A stretch of 64,000 bases of DNA from Desulfobaculum xiamenense (GTDB lineage: Bacteria > Desulfobacterota > Desulfovibrionia > Desulfovibrionales > Desulfovibrionaceae): positions 1 to 64,000 of the forward strand of contig NZ_JAATJA010000003.1 of assembly GCF_011927665.1 (NCBI RefSeq), in the 5' to 3' direction. The position numbers were made by a program, and so were the translations under genes. The notes under the pieces were generated by a model, which saw only the letters and a list, made by a program, of their open reading frames with translations, was not told the DNA's origin and searched no databases. Positions 24,830 to 33,445 of this stretch are shown here, in pieces. Numbering within the stretch: position 1 is the first letter of the stretch; the number at the start of each line of letters is the position of its first letter.

Positions 24830-26827
24830 ATGGGCACGACTGTCGCCATCCCGGCCAGCAGACCATCCATTCTCATCCTCGCCGCCGCCATCGCGGTACT
24901 GTGCATCGCGGCAGGCGCGGCAGGCAGTCTCCTTGCGGGCGGCGTCGCCGCGCTGATCGGTCTCGTCCTCGCACTGGCCCTCTTCCTGCGGGCAAAAGCC
25001 AACGACCGCAGCACAAGCGACCAGCTCGAACTCCTCCACCGCGACATCGAAGCCTATCGACAGGAATCAGTCCTGCTCTCCCGCGCGCTCGAAGCGGCAG
25101 ACCTGCCCATGGCCGTCTGCGCCGACGCGGAAACCCTGTGGGCCGCCAGCACATCCATGGCCAAGACCATCGGAGCGCACTCGGCCTCCGAACTGCGCGG
25201 GCTGTCCCTGCGCGAGGTCTTCGGTGAACGCATCGCCATGGACATCGCCAGACAGGGCGGGCATGGCGTCATCGAGGGAACACTCGAAGCCTCCGGCGCA
25301 CCCGTGCGCATCCACATCGGCCGCGACCGCGACACCGGCGTCTTCGTCCTCCAGCTTGCGGACATGAAGAAGGAAGCCAACGCCTGCGACGAAATCGCCA
25401 AGGAACGCGAACAGTTCAAGAAGGCTGCGGAATCCATCAACCAGCTCGCCCAGCGGCTGGCCAGTTCGTCCGAGCTCATGAGCGCCCATGCCGACGAGCA
25501 GGCCGCCGGGTCCAAGCGCCAGAAGGAGCAGACCCAGGCCGTGGCCCACGCCGTGGAGCGGATGATGGAAGCCGTGCTGCTGGTAGCCCAGAACGCCACG
25601 GCCACCTCCGAGGTCGCCGAAGAGGCGCGGACCGAGGCCGTGGACGGCGTGGAGCTGGTCAAGCAAGCCGTCGCGCGCATCAATGCCCTTTCGGAATCAG
25701 CCAAGGGCCTCGCCAAGGAGCTTGCCGAACTCGACACCCGCGCGGGCGAGATCGGCCGCATCATCGGCGTCATCAACGACATCGCGGACCAGACCAACCT
25801 GCTGGCCCTCAACGCCGCCATCGAAGCCGCCCGTGCGGGCGACGCCGGGCGCGGCTTCGCCGTGGTTGCCGACGAGGTCCGAAAGCTCGCCGAAAAGACC
25901 ATGGACGCCACAAAGGAAGTCGAACGGGCCATCCGCACCATCCAGAATTCCGCCAAGTCCGCCGTGGACTCCATGACCGTCACCGGCAAGCAGGTCGAGG
26001 AGAGCACGGACCTCTCCAACCGGGCCGGACATTCCCTCGAAAAGGTCATGGGCAGCATCGACGACATGGTCGGGCGCGTGGCCCACATCGCCACGGCGGC
26101 GGACGAGCAGTCCTCCCACGCGGAGGAAATCTCCCGCAGCGTCGACGACATCGCGGACATCGCCCGCGACGCCGACGAGGGCGCAGCGCAGCAGGCCTTT
26201 GCCACGCGCGATCTGGCCAAGCTGTCGAGCGAGCTGCTCTCGCTGTCCAGCGTCGGGGGCGCGCGCGACGCCGCGCACCATGCCCGCCGCAAGGGCGAGG
26301 GCATGATGAAGGGCGTGTTGCCCAAGCTCATGCATGATTTCGTCAAGGAACAGCTGGGAGACAAGGCCCTGAAGGCCGTCGAGACCAAACTCGGCGATAT
26401 CGTCTTCCTGCCTACGGAGAGCTATCCGGACCATCTGCTCGTCGAAATGGCCGACGCAGCCGCCGAGGCCACGGGCATGCGGCGCGACGAGGTGCTGCGC
26501 AAGCTCGGCCTCTTCACCATCGGCGGCTTCCACAAGCTCTATCGCCGCTACTTCAAGGCCAAGACGCTCAAGGACTTCCTGATGTCCATGAACGACACCC
26601 ATGCCGATGTCATCCGCGACATGCCCGGTGTCATCCCCCCACGCTTCACCTTCGAGGACAAGGGCAAAGTGCTGTTCATGAACTACAAGTCCAAGCGCGC
26701 GCTGTTCAGCTACTTCCACGGCATCATCGAAGGCGCGGCGGCCTTCTACAAGGAATCCGTCACCGTGAAGCTCAAGCCGCTGGACAAGGAAACCGCCCGC
26801 GCCGAAATCCACTTCAACGAGCACTGA
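24830..26827 (+). CDS. Methyl-accepting chemotaxis protein with C-terminal H-NOX domain
   Basis: 665 aa. Two hydrophobic segments in the first about 60 residues leave almost no periplasmic part. A PAS-like region (about 75-165) follows, then an MCP signalling domain with the hairpin-tip signature DIADQTNLLALNAAIEAARA. From residue 493 the protein matches H-NOX: proximal haem His591 in NDTH and the propionate clamp YKSKR at 619-623, at nearly the same domain numbering as known H-NOX (His102, YxSxR 131-135). H-NOX binds NO or O2 on haem; here it should signal to the flagellar motor through CheA. In well-known clostridial fusions H-NOX precedes the MCP part, whereas here it follows it. GGGAG precedes the ATG. 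Confidence 0.9.
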   Translation: MGTTVAIPASRPSILILAAAIAVLCIAAGAAGSLLAGGVAALIGLVLALALFLRAKANDRSTSDQLELLHRDIEAYRQESVLLSRALEAADLPMAVCADAETLWAASTSMAKTIGAHSASELRGLSLREVFGERIAMDIARQGGHGVIEGTLEASGAPVRIHIGRDRDTGVFVLQLADMKKEANACDEIAKEREQFKKAAESINQLAQRLASSSELMSAHADEQAAGSKRQKEQTQAVAHAVERMMEAVLLVAQNATATSEVAEEARTEAVDGVELVKQAVARINALSESAKGLAKELAELDTRAGEIGRIIGVINDIADQTNLLALNAAIEAARAGDAGRGFAVVADEVRKLAEKTMDATKEVERAIRTIQNSAKSAVDSMTVTGKQVEESTDLSNRAGHSLEKVMGSIDDMVGRVAHIATAADEQSSHAEEISRSVDDIADIARDADEGAAQQAFATRDLAKLSSELLSLSSVGGARDAAHHARRKGEGMMKGVLPKLMHDFVKEQLGDKALKAVETKLGDIVFLPTESYPDHLLVEMADAAAEATGMRRDEVLRKLGLFTIGGFHKLYRRYFKAKTLKDFLMSMNDTHADVIRDMPGVIPPRFTFEDKGKVLFMNYKSKRALFSYFHGIIEGAAAFYKESVTVKLKPLDKETARAEIHFNEH

Positions 26828-26895
26828 CCCGCGCTGCCAAAGCGGCACCCTCCGATGACGCCGCACACGGCGGCGTCCCCCACACAAAAACGACA

Positions 26896-26928
26896 AGCGG
26901 CCCGACCGGGAATCCCGGCCGGGCCGCT
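26896..26928. terminator. Bidirectional terminator between MCP and RND genes
   Basis: Long GC stem AGCGGCCCG..CCGGG / CCCGG..CGGGCCGCT with an AAT loop, followed by TTTCATT on + and by a mixed T/G stretch on -. Confidence 0.75.
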
Positions 26929-26950
26929 TTCATTCGCGCCGCAGGACAGG

Positions 26951-29900
26951 TCAGCGCATCTCGCGCCGCCGCTTCTCCCAGCCGACGAAGAACATGAACA
27001 GACTCGGAATGACGAACACCGTGAACACCGTGGACAGGGCAAGGCCACCGAGGATCACCGAGCCGAGGCCCCGGTAGAGTTCGGAACCCGGCCCCGGCGC
27101 AACAGCCAGCGGCAGCATGCCGAAGATGGACGTCATGGCGCTCATATAGATGGGGCGCAACCGCGTACGCACGGATTCCACCACCGCGTCCAGCGCCTCC
27201 ATCCCGCCCTCGCGCATGTTGTTCAGGCTCTGATGCACGATGAGGATGGCGTTATTCACCACCACACCGATGAGGATAACGAAGCCGAGCATGGTCACCA
27301 CGTCCAGCGGCTGATAGGCCACCAACGCGTTCTCCAACCGCAGGCCAAGGAAGCCCCCGGCGGCGGCAAGCGGCACCGTGAACAGGATGACCAGCGGATA
27401 CAGGAAATTCGAGAACAGCGAGGACATGAGCAGATAGATGATGACCACCGCCAGCACGAAGTTCCATTGCAGGGCCTGACGCGTCACCGTCAGCTTGTCC
27501 GCCGCGCCCGCGAGGCGCACGTCCACGCCCGCAAGTAGCCCGGTCTTGCCAATCTCTGGGATGATGCCGTCACGAAGCGTCTCCATGGCCTGCTCCAGCG
27601 GCAGGGTCTCCGGCGGCGTGACTTCGAGGGTCACGGTACGGCGGCGCTCCAGATGGCGAATTTCCGTAATGCCAAGCGTGCGTTCAAGGTCCATGAGCGA
27701 CGACACCGGCACCAGCGCCCCGCCCGGCGTGGCCAGCTGGGCCGCAACGAGCGCCTCCGGCGTGGTGATGTCCTCCTCCGAGGCCTTGAGTACAAGGTCA
27801 ATCTTCTTCTTTCCCTCCTCCTTGAACTCGCCGATCTTGCGGCCGTCCATGAGCACGTCAACGGCGGTGCCCACCTCGGCGGCGGTCATCTGCGCGGCGC
27901 GCACCCTGTCGCGCCGTGGCGTCAGCCGCACCTCGGGAAAGGTCAGTTCAAGGGACGGGTTGGGGCGAATCTGCGTGCCCGGAATGGCCTGACTGATAGC
28001 CCCGAAAAGCGCCCCGCCCGCAGCGGTGAGCTGCTCCAGACTGTCGCCGGACAGGTCGAGGTCGATGGCCCGCCCGCCGCCGAGGCGATCCTGAAAGATG
28101 CCCGCCTGAAGGCTCACGCCAAAGGTGCCGGGGATGGAATTGACGATGCGCGTCATTGGGCCGAGCAGTTCCCCGGCCCGCTGCTCGTGATGCGAGACCA
28201 CGCCGAAGATGTTGAAGCTCGGCGCGCCGACGTAGAAGAGATTGTGGATGCCCGGTAGCCCCTCCCATTCCTTGTGGTCCAGAAGCGGCCCCACGCCCTC
28301 GAAGATGCGCCTACCCATGTCGTCCTTCTCCGAAACCGAAAGACCCGGCGGCGGAATGAGGATGTTGATCAGCAGATTCCTATTGCCCTGCGGCAGGTAC
28401 TCCATCTTGGGCAGAAAGACCCACGCGGCGAGCACCGCGAACAGCGTGAGTGAGGTCACGGTGAGCGCGCGCGTCGTCCGGTTGGTCAGCGCGGCGCGGG
28501 TGAGCGCCATCATGAAGCCGGACACGGACGAGCCGAGAACGTCGAAGAACCGCCACAGCCTGCCGTGACGACTGATGCCGCCCCCCTCCCCCGCTCGCGC
28601 CCTGCGGCGTTCGGACAGGCCGAAGAGCTGGTGACAGAGCATGGGAATCACGGACACGGACACGAACAGCGAAATGCTCACCGCACAGGTCACGGCGATG
28701 GCGATGTCCTTGAACAGCTGCCCCGCTTCCTCCTCCATGAACACCACCGGCAGGAACACCGCCACAGTGGTCAACGTGGAGGCGAGCACCGCGCCCCACA
28801 CCTCGCGGGTGCCGTCGTAGGCGGCGGCCAGCGGCGACTTGCCGAGCTGGCGTCGATGCCGGTCGATGTTCTCCAGCACCACGATGGCGTTATCCACCAG
28901 CATGCCCACGGCGAAGGAGATGCCCGCGAGGGATACCACGTTCAGGTTGCGCCCGAAGGCGGCCATGAAGATGAACGAACCGATGATGCTGATGGGTATG
29001 GCCACGGCCACGATGACCGTGGACGACAGACTGCGCAGGAATATCAGCAGCACGGCCACCGCGAGCATGCCGCCGATGAGGATGTTGCGCTTCACGAGGT
29101 CGATGGCACCGAGGATGTAGGGGCGCTGGTCGTAGGCCCAATCGAGGAACACGCCGTTGTCGCGCAGCTTCCCGGCGTTGAGGGTCTGCACGGTGTCCCA
29201 CACCGCGTCGGTGAGGCGCAGCACGTTGGCCCCCGGCTCCGGCTTCACGCCAATGGATATGCCGGGTTTGCGGTTGTGCATGATGGACGCCACGCGCTTC
29301 TCGTAGCCGTAGGCGGCGTGGCCCACATCGCGCAGACGGATGCGCCGCTCGCCCGTGGAACTGACCACCATGTCCTCAATCTCTTCCGGCGTGTGGAACT
29401 CGCCGATGGAACGGATGCGGTACTCCCTGCGCCCAAGCTCCATGTTGCCGGCAGAAACGCTCACATTCTCGGCCGCGAGCACAGCCATGAGCCGCTCCAC
29501 GGTCAACCCGTGGGCGGCGAGCTTCGCCGGGTCGATGACCACGTGCATCTCGCGCTCCGTGCCTCCGCCGACGAAGAGCTCGGCCACGCCCTCGACGCGT
29601 TCCAGATACTGGCGCACATCGTTCTCGAAGAAGGTGCGGTAGGTGTCGATGGGCGTCTCGTTCCCCGGCAGATTCTTGAGCATCATCCAGATGACGGGGT
29701 TGGCGGATTCGCCGGTGGCGCTGATGATGGGCTTGTCCGCCGTGAGCGGATAGGAGGGCACCTCGTTGAGCTTGTTGGACACACGCAACAGCGCATCGTC
29801 CACGTCGGTGCCGATACGGAAGGTCAGGGACAGGCGGCCCTGCCCGGTCAGGGAACGGCTTTCCATCTCCACGAGACCGACCACGCCCTTGAGCACCTTC

Positions 29901-30103
29901 TCCTGCTCCTCGATGATGTCGCGCTCGATCTCGTAGGGGGTCGCGCCGATCCAATCCGTGGTCACGGTGATCTCGGGTTCGGTCACCGTCGGCGTGAGCT
30001 GATAGGGCATTCCAGACAGGCCGATGAGGCCGAACAGCACGACGAGGATGACGCCCACGAGAACGGTCACGGGCTTTCTGATGGAATACTGAATGAAGTC
30101 CAT
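26951..30103 (-). CDS. RND efflux transporter permease (AcrB/MexB type)
   Basis: 1050 aa, the usual RND length. The N-terminus MDFIQYSIRKPVTVLVGVIL begins TM1. The central helix has GISFAVGMLVDNAIVVLENI, in the position of the proton-relay Asp of AcrB, and the C-terminal repeat has the matching GFVILIGVVVNNAILIVHQ. Two large periplasmic loops follow TM1 and TM7. It exports hydrophobic or other compounds by proton antiport with the adaptor encoded just upstream. The ATG at 30103 has GGAGAG at good spacing. No outer-membrane factor gene is adjacent. Confidence 0.93.
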   Translation of the reverse strand: MDFIQYSIRKPVTVLVGVILVVLFGLIGLSGMPYQLTPTVTEPEITVTTDWIGATPYEIERDIIEEQEKVLKGVVGLVEMESRSLTGQGRLSLTFRIGTDVDDALLRVSNKLNEVPSYPLTADKPIISATGESANPVIWMMLKNLPGNETPIDTYRTFFENDVRQYLERVEGVAELFVGGGTEREMHVVIDPAKLAAHGLTVERLMAVLAAENVSVSAGNMELGRREYRIRSIGEFHTPEEIEDMVVSSTGERRIRLRDVGHAAYGYEKRVASIMHNRKPGISIGVKPEPGANVLRLTDAVWDTVQTLNAGKLRDNGVFLDWAYDQRPYILGAIDLVKRNILIGGMLAVAVLLIFLRSLSSTVIVAVAIPISIIGSFIFMAAFGRNLNVVSLAGISFAVGMLVDNAIVVLENIDRHRRQLGKSPLAAAYDGTREVWGAVLASTLTTVAVFLPVVFMEEEAGQLFKDIAIAVTCAVSISLFVSVSVIPMLCHQLFGLSERRRARAGEGGGISRHGRLWRFFDVLGSSVSGFMMALTRAALTNRTTRALTVTSLTLFAVLAAWVFLPKMEYLPQGNRNLLINILIPPPGLSVSEKDDMGRRIFEGVGPLLDHKEWEGLPGIHNLFYVGAPSFNIFGVVSHHEQRAGELLGPMTRIVNSIPGTFGVSLQAGIFQDRLGGGRAIDLDLSGDSLEQLTAAGGALFGAISQAIPGTQIRPNPSLELTFPEVRLTPRRDRVRAAQMTAAEVGTAVDVLMDGRKIGEFKEEGKKKIDLVLKASEEDITTPEALVAAQLATPGGALVPVSSLMDLERTLGITEIRHLERRRTVTLEVTPPETLPLEQAMETLRDGIIPEIGKTGLLAGVDVRLAGAADKLTVTRQALQWNFVLAVVIIYLLMSSLFSNFLYPLVILFTVPLAAAGGFLGLRLENALVAYQPLDVVTMLGFVILIGVVVNNAILIVHQSLNNMREGGMEALDAVVESVRTRLRPIYMSAMTSIFGMLPLAVAPGPGSELYRGLGSVILGGLALSTVFTVFVIPSLFMFFVGWEKRRREMR

Positions 30104-30182
30104 GCGTCTCTCCGAGTGCGCCCTTGCGGCGGATGAACGGAAGGGGCGCGCCCGCCGAGGCGAAGCGCGCACGAAGAAGCGG

Positions 30183-31250
30183 CTAGCGGGGAACCACGGT
30201 CACACTCTGGCCCGGACGAAGGCGCTCGTTGCCCTTGATCACGATATCCATGCCCTCGGCCAGCCCCTCGCCGCTCACGGCGGCCTCGAGGCCGAAATAC
30301 TCGGTGACGGTCACCGGCACCGGCCGCGCCGCGCCATCGGCCACGGCGAAGAGCATCTGCCCCTGCGCGGAGCCGAGCACGGCATCGCGCGGAACCACGA
30401 CGGAACGTACGGGAGCGGCCACCGGCAAGCGAACCTCGGCCTCCATGCCCTGCGCGAGCCCCTCGGGATGCTCCACGCGCACCTTCACGGGGAAGGTCCG
30501 CGTGGCCACGTCGCCCTCGGGAATGATGGCGATGACGCGCCCGACATGGTCGCGCCCAGCGACACGCACGGGAACCTCGATCCCCACGCGCAGGTGGGCC
30601 AGCGTGGCCGCGGGCACGTTGACGCGCACGTCCACGGCGTCGTCCCGGGCAAGCACGGCCACCACGACACCGGGCGCGAGCCATTCCCCGCGATCCACGC
30701 GGCGCGAGAGCACCACACCGGAATACGGTGCGGCAACGGCGGCCTTGGCAAGCTCGATGTCCATGCGCGCCACATCGGCCGCAAGGGCGTCGGCACGACG
30801 CTCAAGCTCCACGACCCGGTAACGGGAGTTGTCGTAATCCTGTTCGGAGATGGACCTGCTTTCAAACAGGCTGGAAAGGCGGGCGAATTCGAGGCGTTCC
30901 CGTTCGAGGGCCGCACGGGATTCGGCCAGCGCCGCGCGGGATGCGGCGAGGCTCTTTTCGAGCAGGCTCGTGTCGGTTTCCACGAGCAGCTCCCCGCGGC
31001 GCACGCGCGCGCCGTCCTCGACGCGCACGCGAACAACGCGGCCGCCAACTTCGGCAGCCACGTCGGACACCTCGGGAAAATACACCGTCCCCAGATATGC
31101 CGCCCGTGGGACGACATCTCTGGACACGGCCTTGACCACCACGACCTTCGCCGGAGGCGGGCCTTGGCGATCCGTGCCCTCCTGCGCAAGGGCAGGAGGG
31201 GCAAAAAGCAGAACGAGGGCGGATACCACTGGGAGCATCAGACGCAGCAT
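30183..31250 (-). CDS. RND efflux periplasmic adaptor (HlyD/AcrA family)
   Basis: 355 aa. A cleavable signal peptide (about residues 1-22, ending ALAQ) is followed by a lipoyl-type half (VGGRVVRVRVEDGARVRRGE), a coiled hairpin (about 95-150), the second lipoyl half (VAAPYSGVVLSRRVDRGEWL), and beta-barrel and membrane-proximal domains. There is no lipobox Cys. It bridges the permease to an outer-membrane channel. GGAGG precedes the ATG. It lies between the MarR gene and the permease in one operon. Confidence 0.92.
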   Translation of the reverse strand: MLRLMLPVVSALVLLFAPPALAQEGTDRQGPPPAKVVVVKAVSRDVVPRAAYLGTVYFPEVSDVAAEVGGRVVRVRVEDGARVRRGELLVETDTSLLEKSLAASRAALAESRAALERERLEFARLSSLFESRSISEQDYDNSRYRVVELERRADALAADVARMDIELAKAAVAAPYSGVVLSRRVDRGEWLAPGVVVAVLARDDAVDVRVNVPAATLAHLRVGIEVPVRVAGRDHVGRVIAIIPEGDVATRTFPVKVRVEHPEGLAQGMEAEVRLPVAAPVRSVVVPRDAVLGSAQGQMLFAVADGAARPVPVTVTEYFGLEAAVSGEGLAEGMDIVIKGNERLRPGQSVTVVPR

Positions 31251-31280
31251 GGAGACCTCCAGCCGCCCTCTCGGCGGCAC

Positions 31281-31745
31281 CTAGCTGGCGGTTTCGCGCA
31301 TGTCGAGGATATGGTTGCACAGCGTATTGAGCATGCGCACCAGTTCCTCCTGCTCCTGCGAACTCAGGCAGGAAAATGCCTTCGTGGCCAGATCCATGAC
31401 GAAGGGCATGATTTCGCCCCGCAGTTCACGGCCGCGCGGCGTGAGATAGATCTTGTAGGTCCGACGGTCGGACGGATCCTTCTCGCGGTAGACAATGCCT
31501 TTCCCCTCAAGCACGTCTATCATGCGCGTGATGTTCGCGGTATCCTTGAAGGACAGTTCGGCGAGCTCCTTCTGCGAGCGGCCTTCCTGCTCCCACAGGT
31601 GACACAGCAAAGCCCACTGCTCGCTGGTCACGTCGATACCGGCTTCACGAAGATATCGTCTCAATTCGAACTTGATGGCCTTGCCCGTGCGAGCGATAAC
31701 ATAGCCAGGATAATTAGACAGAAAGTATTTTTCTTCAATAAGCAT
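31281..31745 (-). CDS. MarR-family transcriptional regulator
   Basis: 154 aa, one winged helix-turn-helix domain: TSEQWALLCHLWEQEGRSQ, ELAELSFKDTANITRMIDVLE and the wing REKDPSDRRTYKIYLT. It is the first gene of the efflux operon. A near-palindrome at 31762-31781 covers the -10 of the promoter just upstream, so the protein most likely represses itself and the pump, with release by a pump substrate (family knowledge plus inference). The ribosome site is a rather distant GAGG. Confidence 0.92.
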   Translation of the reverse strand: MLIEEKYFLSNYPGYVIARTGKAIKFELRRYLREAGIDVTSEQWALLCHLWEQEGRSQKELAELSFKDTANITRMIDVLEGKGIVYREKDPSDRRTYKIYLTPRGRELRGEIMPFVMDLATKAFSCLSSQEQEELVRMLNTLCNHILDMRETAS

Positions 31746-31761
31746 AGTGCAACATCCCCTC

Positions 31762-31781
31762 TAGTGAGTGCTCACCCACTA
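31762..31781. promoter_or_regulatory. Probable MarR operator over the efflux-operon promoter
   Basis: TAGTGAGTGCTCACCCACTA is a 20-bp inverted repeat with 8 of 10 arm positions matching. It includes the -10 hexamer of the promoter at 31776-31804 and ends 16 bp before the regulator's ATG, a typical autorepression site. Confidence 0.62.
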
Positions 31782-31804
31782 TCCCCGCAACGCTTGTGTG
31801 TCAA
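31776..31804 (-). promoter_or_regulatory. Sigma70 promoter of marR-adaptor-permease operon
   Basis: Minus strand: TTGACA (31799-31804), 17-bp spacer, TAGTGG (31776-31781). Confidence 0.6.
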
Positions 31805-32028
31805 TGGTTTTCAGGCGCGGACAGTGGTCCCCGCGCACGAATCGGTTTCCCCCCATCCATATTTGCGATATATTTCCCAATGTGGGGGCCGTCCGGCACG
31901 GGGCGAAGCGCAACTTCGTGCGACAGGCGAGCCTTATAGCAAATGATGATTGCGACAACAACTGTTTCATTACTCAATCATTTGCCTTTGATCGACGGGC
32001 ACATGCAGCGCACGCCCCGGAGGACGAC

Positions 32029-33288
32029 ATGTCCATGTCCGACCACAGCGTCTCCGTCATCATCCCCGTGCGGGACAATCCGACCGAAACGGCCGAATGC
32101 CTCGACGCGCTTCGCGCCACCGCCGCCGACGCGGCCATGGACGTCATCGTCGTGGACAACGGCTCGCGCGAGGACAACGTCCGCGCCTGCCGCGAACGGC
32201 TCGTGACGCTGTTTCCCGGCTCATCCACCTTCGTCGCCCTCGGGCGCAACGCGAACTTCGGCCCGGCCTGCAACATCGGCGCGAAGAACGCCCGCTCGGA
32301 CCTGCTGTTCTTCCTCAACAACGACACCATTCCCGAGGACGGGTGGCTCGCCCCGCTCATCGGCGCCTTCGATCATGACAACGGCGTGGGCGCGGTGGGG
32401 CCACTGCTTCTCTACCCCGGCACGCGCACGGTGCAGCACCTCGGCATCGCCATCCATCCGGGCGGCGGGCCGGAGCACCTCTACTCGCACATTCCGGGCG
32501 ACCATCCGCTATGTCAGGTCCGTCGCCCGCTTCAGGCCCTCACCGCCGCCGCGCTCATGATCCCGCGCGCCCTGTTCGAAGACATCGGCGGCTTCCACGA
32601 GGAATACCGCAATGGTTTCGAGGATATGGAGCTGTGCTGCCGCATCCGCCAGCGCGGGCTGAACCTGCGCGTGATGCCCGGTAGCGTGATCCTGCATATC
32701 GGCGGGCGCACCGAAGGACGATTCGACAACGAACTGCACAACGGCATGCTCCTCGCCAACCGCTGCGACGACTGCTTCCGGCCGGACTTCCACACCCTCA
32801 TCGCCCGCGACGGCTTCGAGATGCGCCTCACCTCCGCGCTGGACCCCTACCCGGCGCTTCCCGCCACGCGCAGCACGGAACTCATGCGCGAATACGGAGA
32901 AAGCTCCATGTCCGCCCTGCTGGACGTACTACAACGAAAAATATTCTGGGAAGAAGGCTACGAACTGGCCATAGGGCGGCTGGAATCCAGCGGAGACCTC
33001 GACGCGGCACTCTGCGTGCGCCTCACGCAGCTTCTGTTCATGCCCCACGGCAAAAACGCCTCGGCGCTGGCCGAACTGGCCACGCGCCTCGGCCAGACGG
33101 ACATCGCGCAGGCCGCCGCCGCCACACGCGACGAAATAGCGGCCCGCGAGGCCGACGCGACAGCCCTGCGCCAGACGGCGCGCGCCCTGTCCACGCTCTA
33201 CGAACGAATGGAGGACCAGCGCAACGCCGCGCTCTACGCGAACTGGATCACCGCAAACCTCGGTTGTGCCACCGCATCGGCACCCTGA
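32029..33288 (+). CDS. Glycosyltransferase family 2 with helical C-terminal extension
   Basis: 419 aa. The GT-A fold has VSVIIPVRDN, VVDNGS (about 41-46), the metal-binding NNDT (97-100) and GFHEEYRNGFEDMELCCRI, resembling rhamnosyl-type GT2 enzymes. Residues about 290-419 form a helical tail without sugar-transfer motifs. The ATG at 32029 has GGAGG 5 nt upstream; the open frame further upstream is not supported. It is divergent from marR, and the next gene is htpG, so it is not obviously part of the glycan cluster at 35575. Confidence 0.86.
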   Translation: MSMSDHSVSVIIPVRDNPTETAECLDALRATAADAAMDVIVVDNGSREDNVRACRERLVTLFPGSSTFVALGRNANFGPACNIGAKNARSDLLFFLNNDTIPEDGWLAPLIGAFDHDNGVGAVGPLLLYPGTRTVQHLGIAIHPGGGPEHLYSHIPGDHPLCQVRRPLQALTAAALMIPRALFEDIGGFHEEYRNGFEDMELCCRIRQRGLNLRVMPGSVILHIGGRTEGRFDNELHNGMLLANRCDDCFRPDFHTLIARDGFEMRLTSALDPYPALPATRSTELMREYGESSMSALLDVLQRKIFWEEGYELAIGRLESSGDLDAALCVRLTQLLFMPHGKNASALAELATRLGQTDIAQAAAATRDEIAAREADATALRQTARALSTLYERMEDQRNAALYANWITANLGCATASAP

Positions 33289-33383
33289 CGCCCCTCACAC
33301 CCGGCTCCCCTCGGCACGGGCCTTACGCCCGCTCTCCCGCCACGCCCGTCGTCCGCAATGGACCTCGACCGTCCCTCCCCCTC

Positions 33384-33411
33384 TTGACATCCCACCGCAC
33401 AGACTTAGCTT
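33384..33411 (+). promoter_or_regulatory. Candidate promoter of htpG
   Basis: TTGACA (33384-33389), 16-bp spacer, TAGCTT (33406-33411), 35 bp before the ATG. It is vegetative-like; a heat-shock sigma factor site is not clear. Confidence 0.5.
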
Positions 33412-33445
33412 TCTGCCAAATTTTCCGACAATCGAGGAGGACATC

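Noticed and set aside
28565-30136. Long plus-strand open frame opposite the RND permease (523 codons)
   Set aside because: It is antisense to a gene with clear RND motifs, rich in His/Gly/Glu as mirror frames of GC-rich genes are, and lacks a ribosome site.
33370-33411. Heat-shock sigma32 promoter for htpG
   Set aside because: CTTGAC is present, but no CCCCAT-like -10 stands at the needed spacing. A sigma70-like pair fits better.
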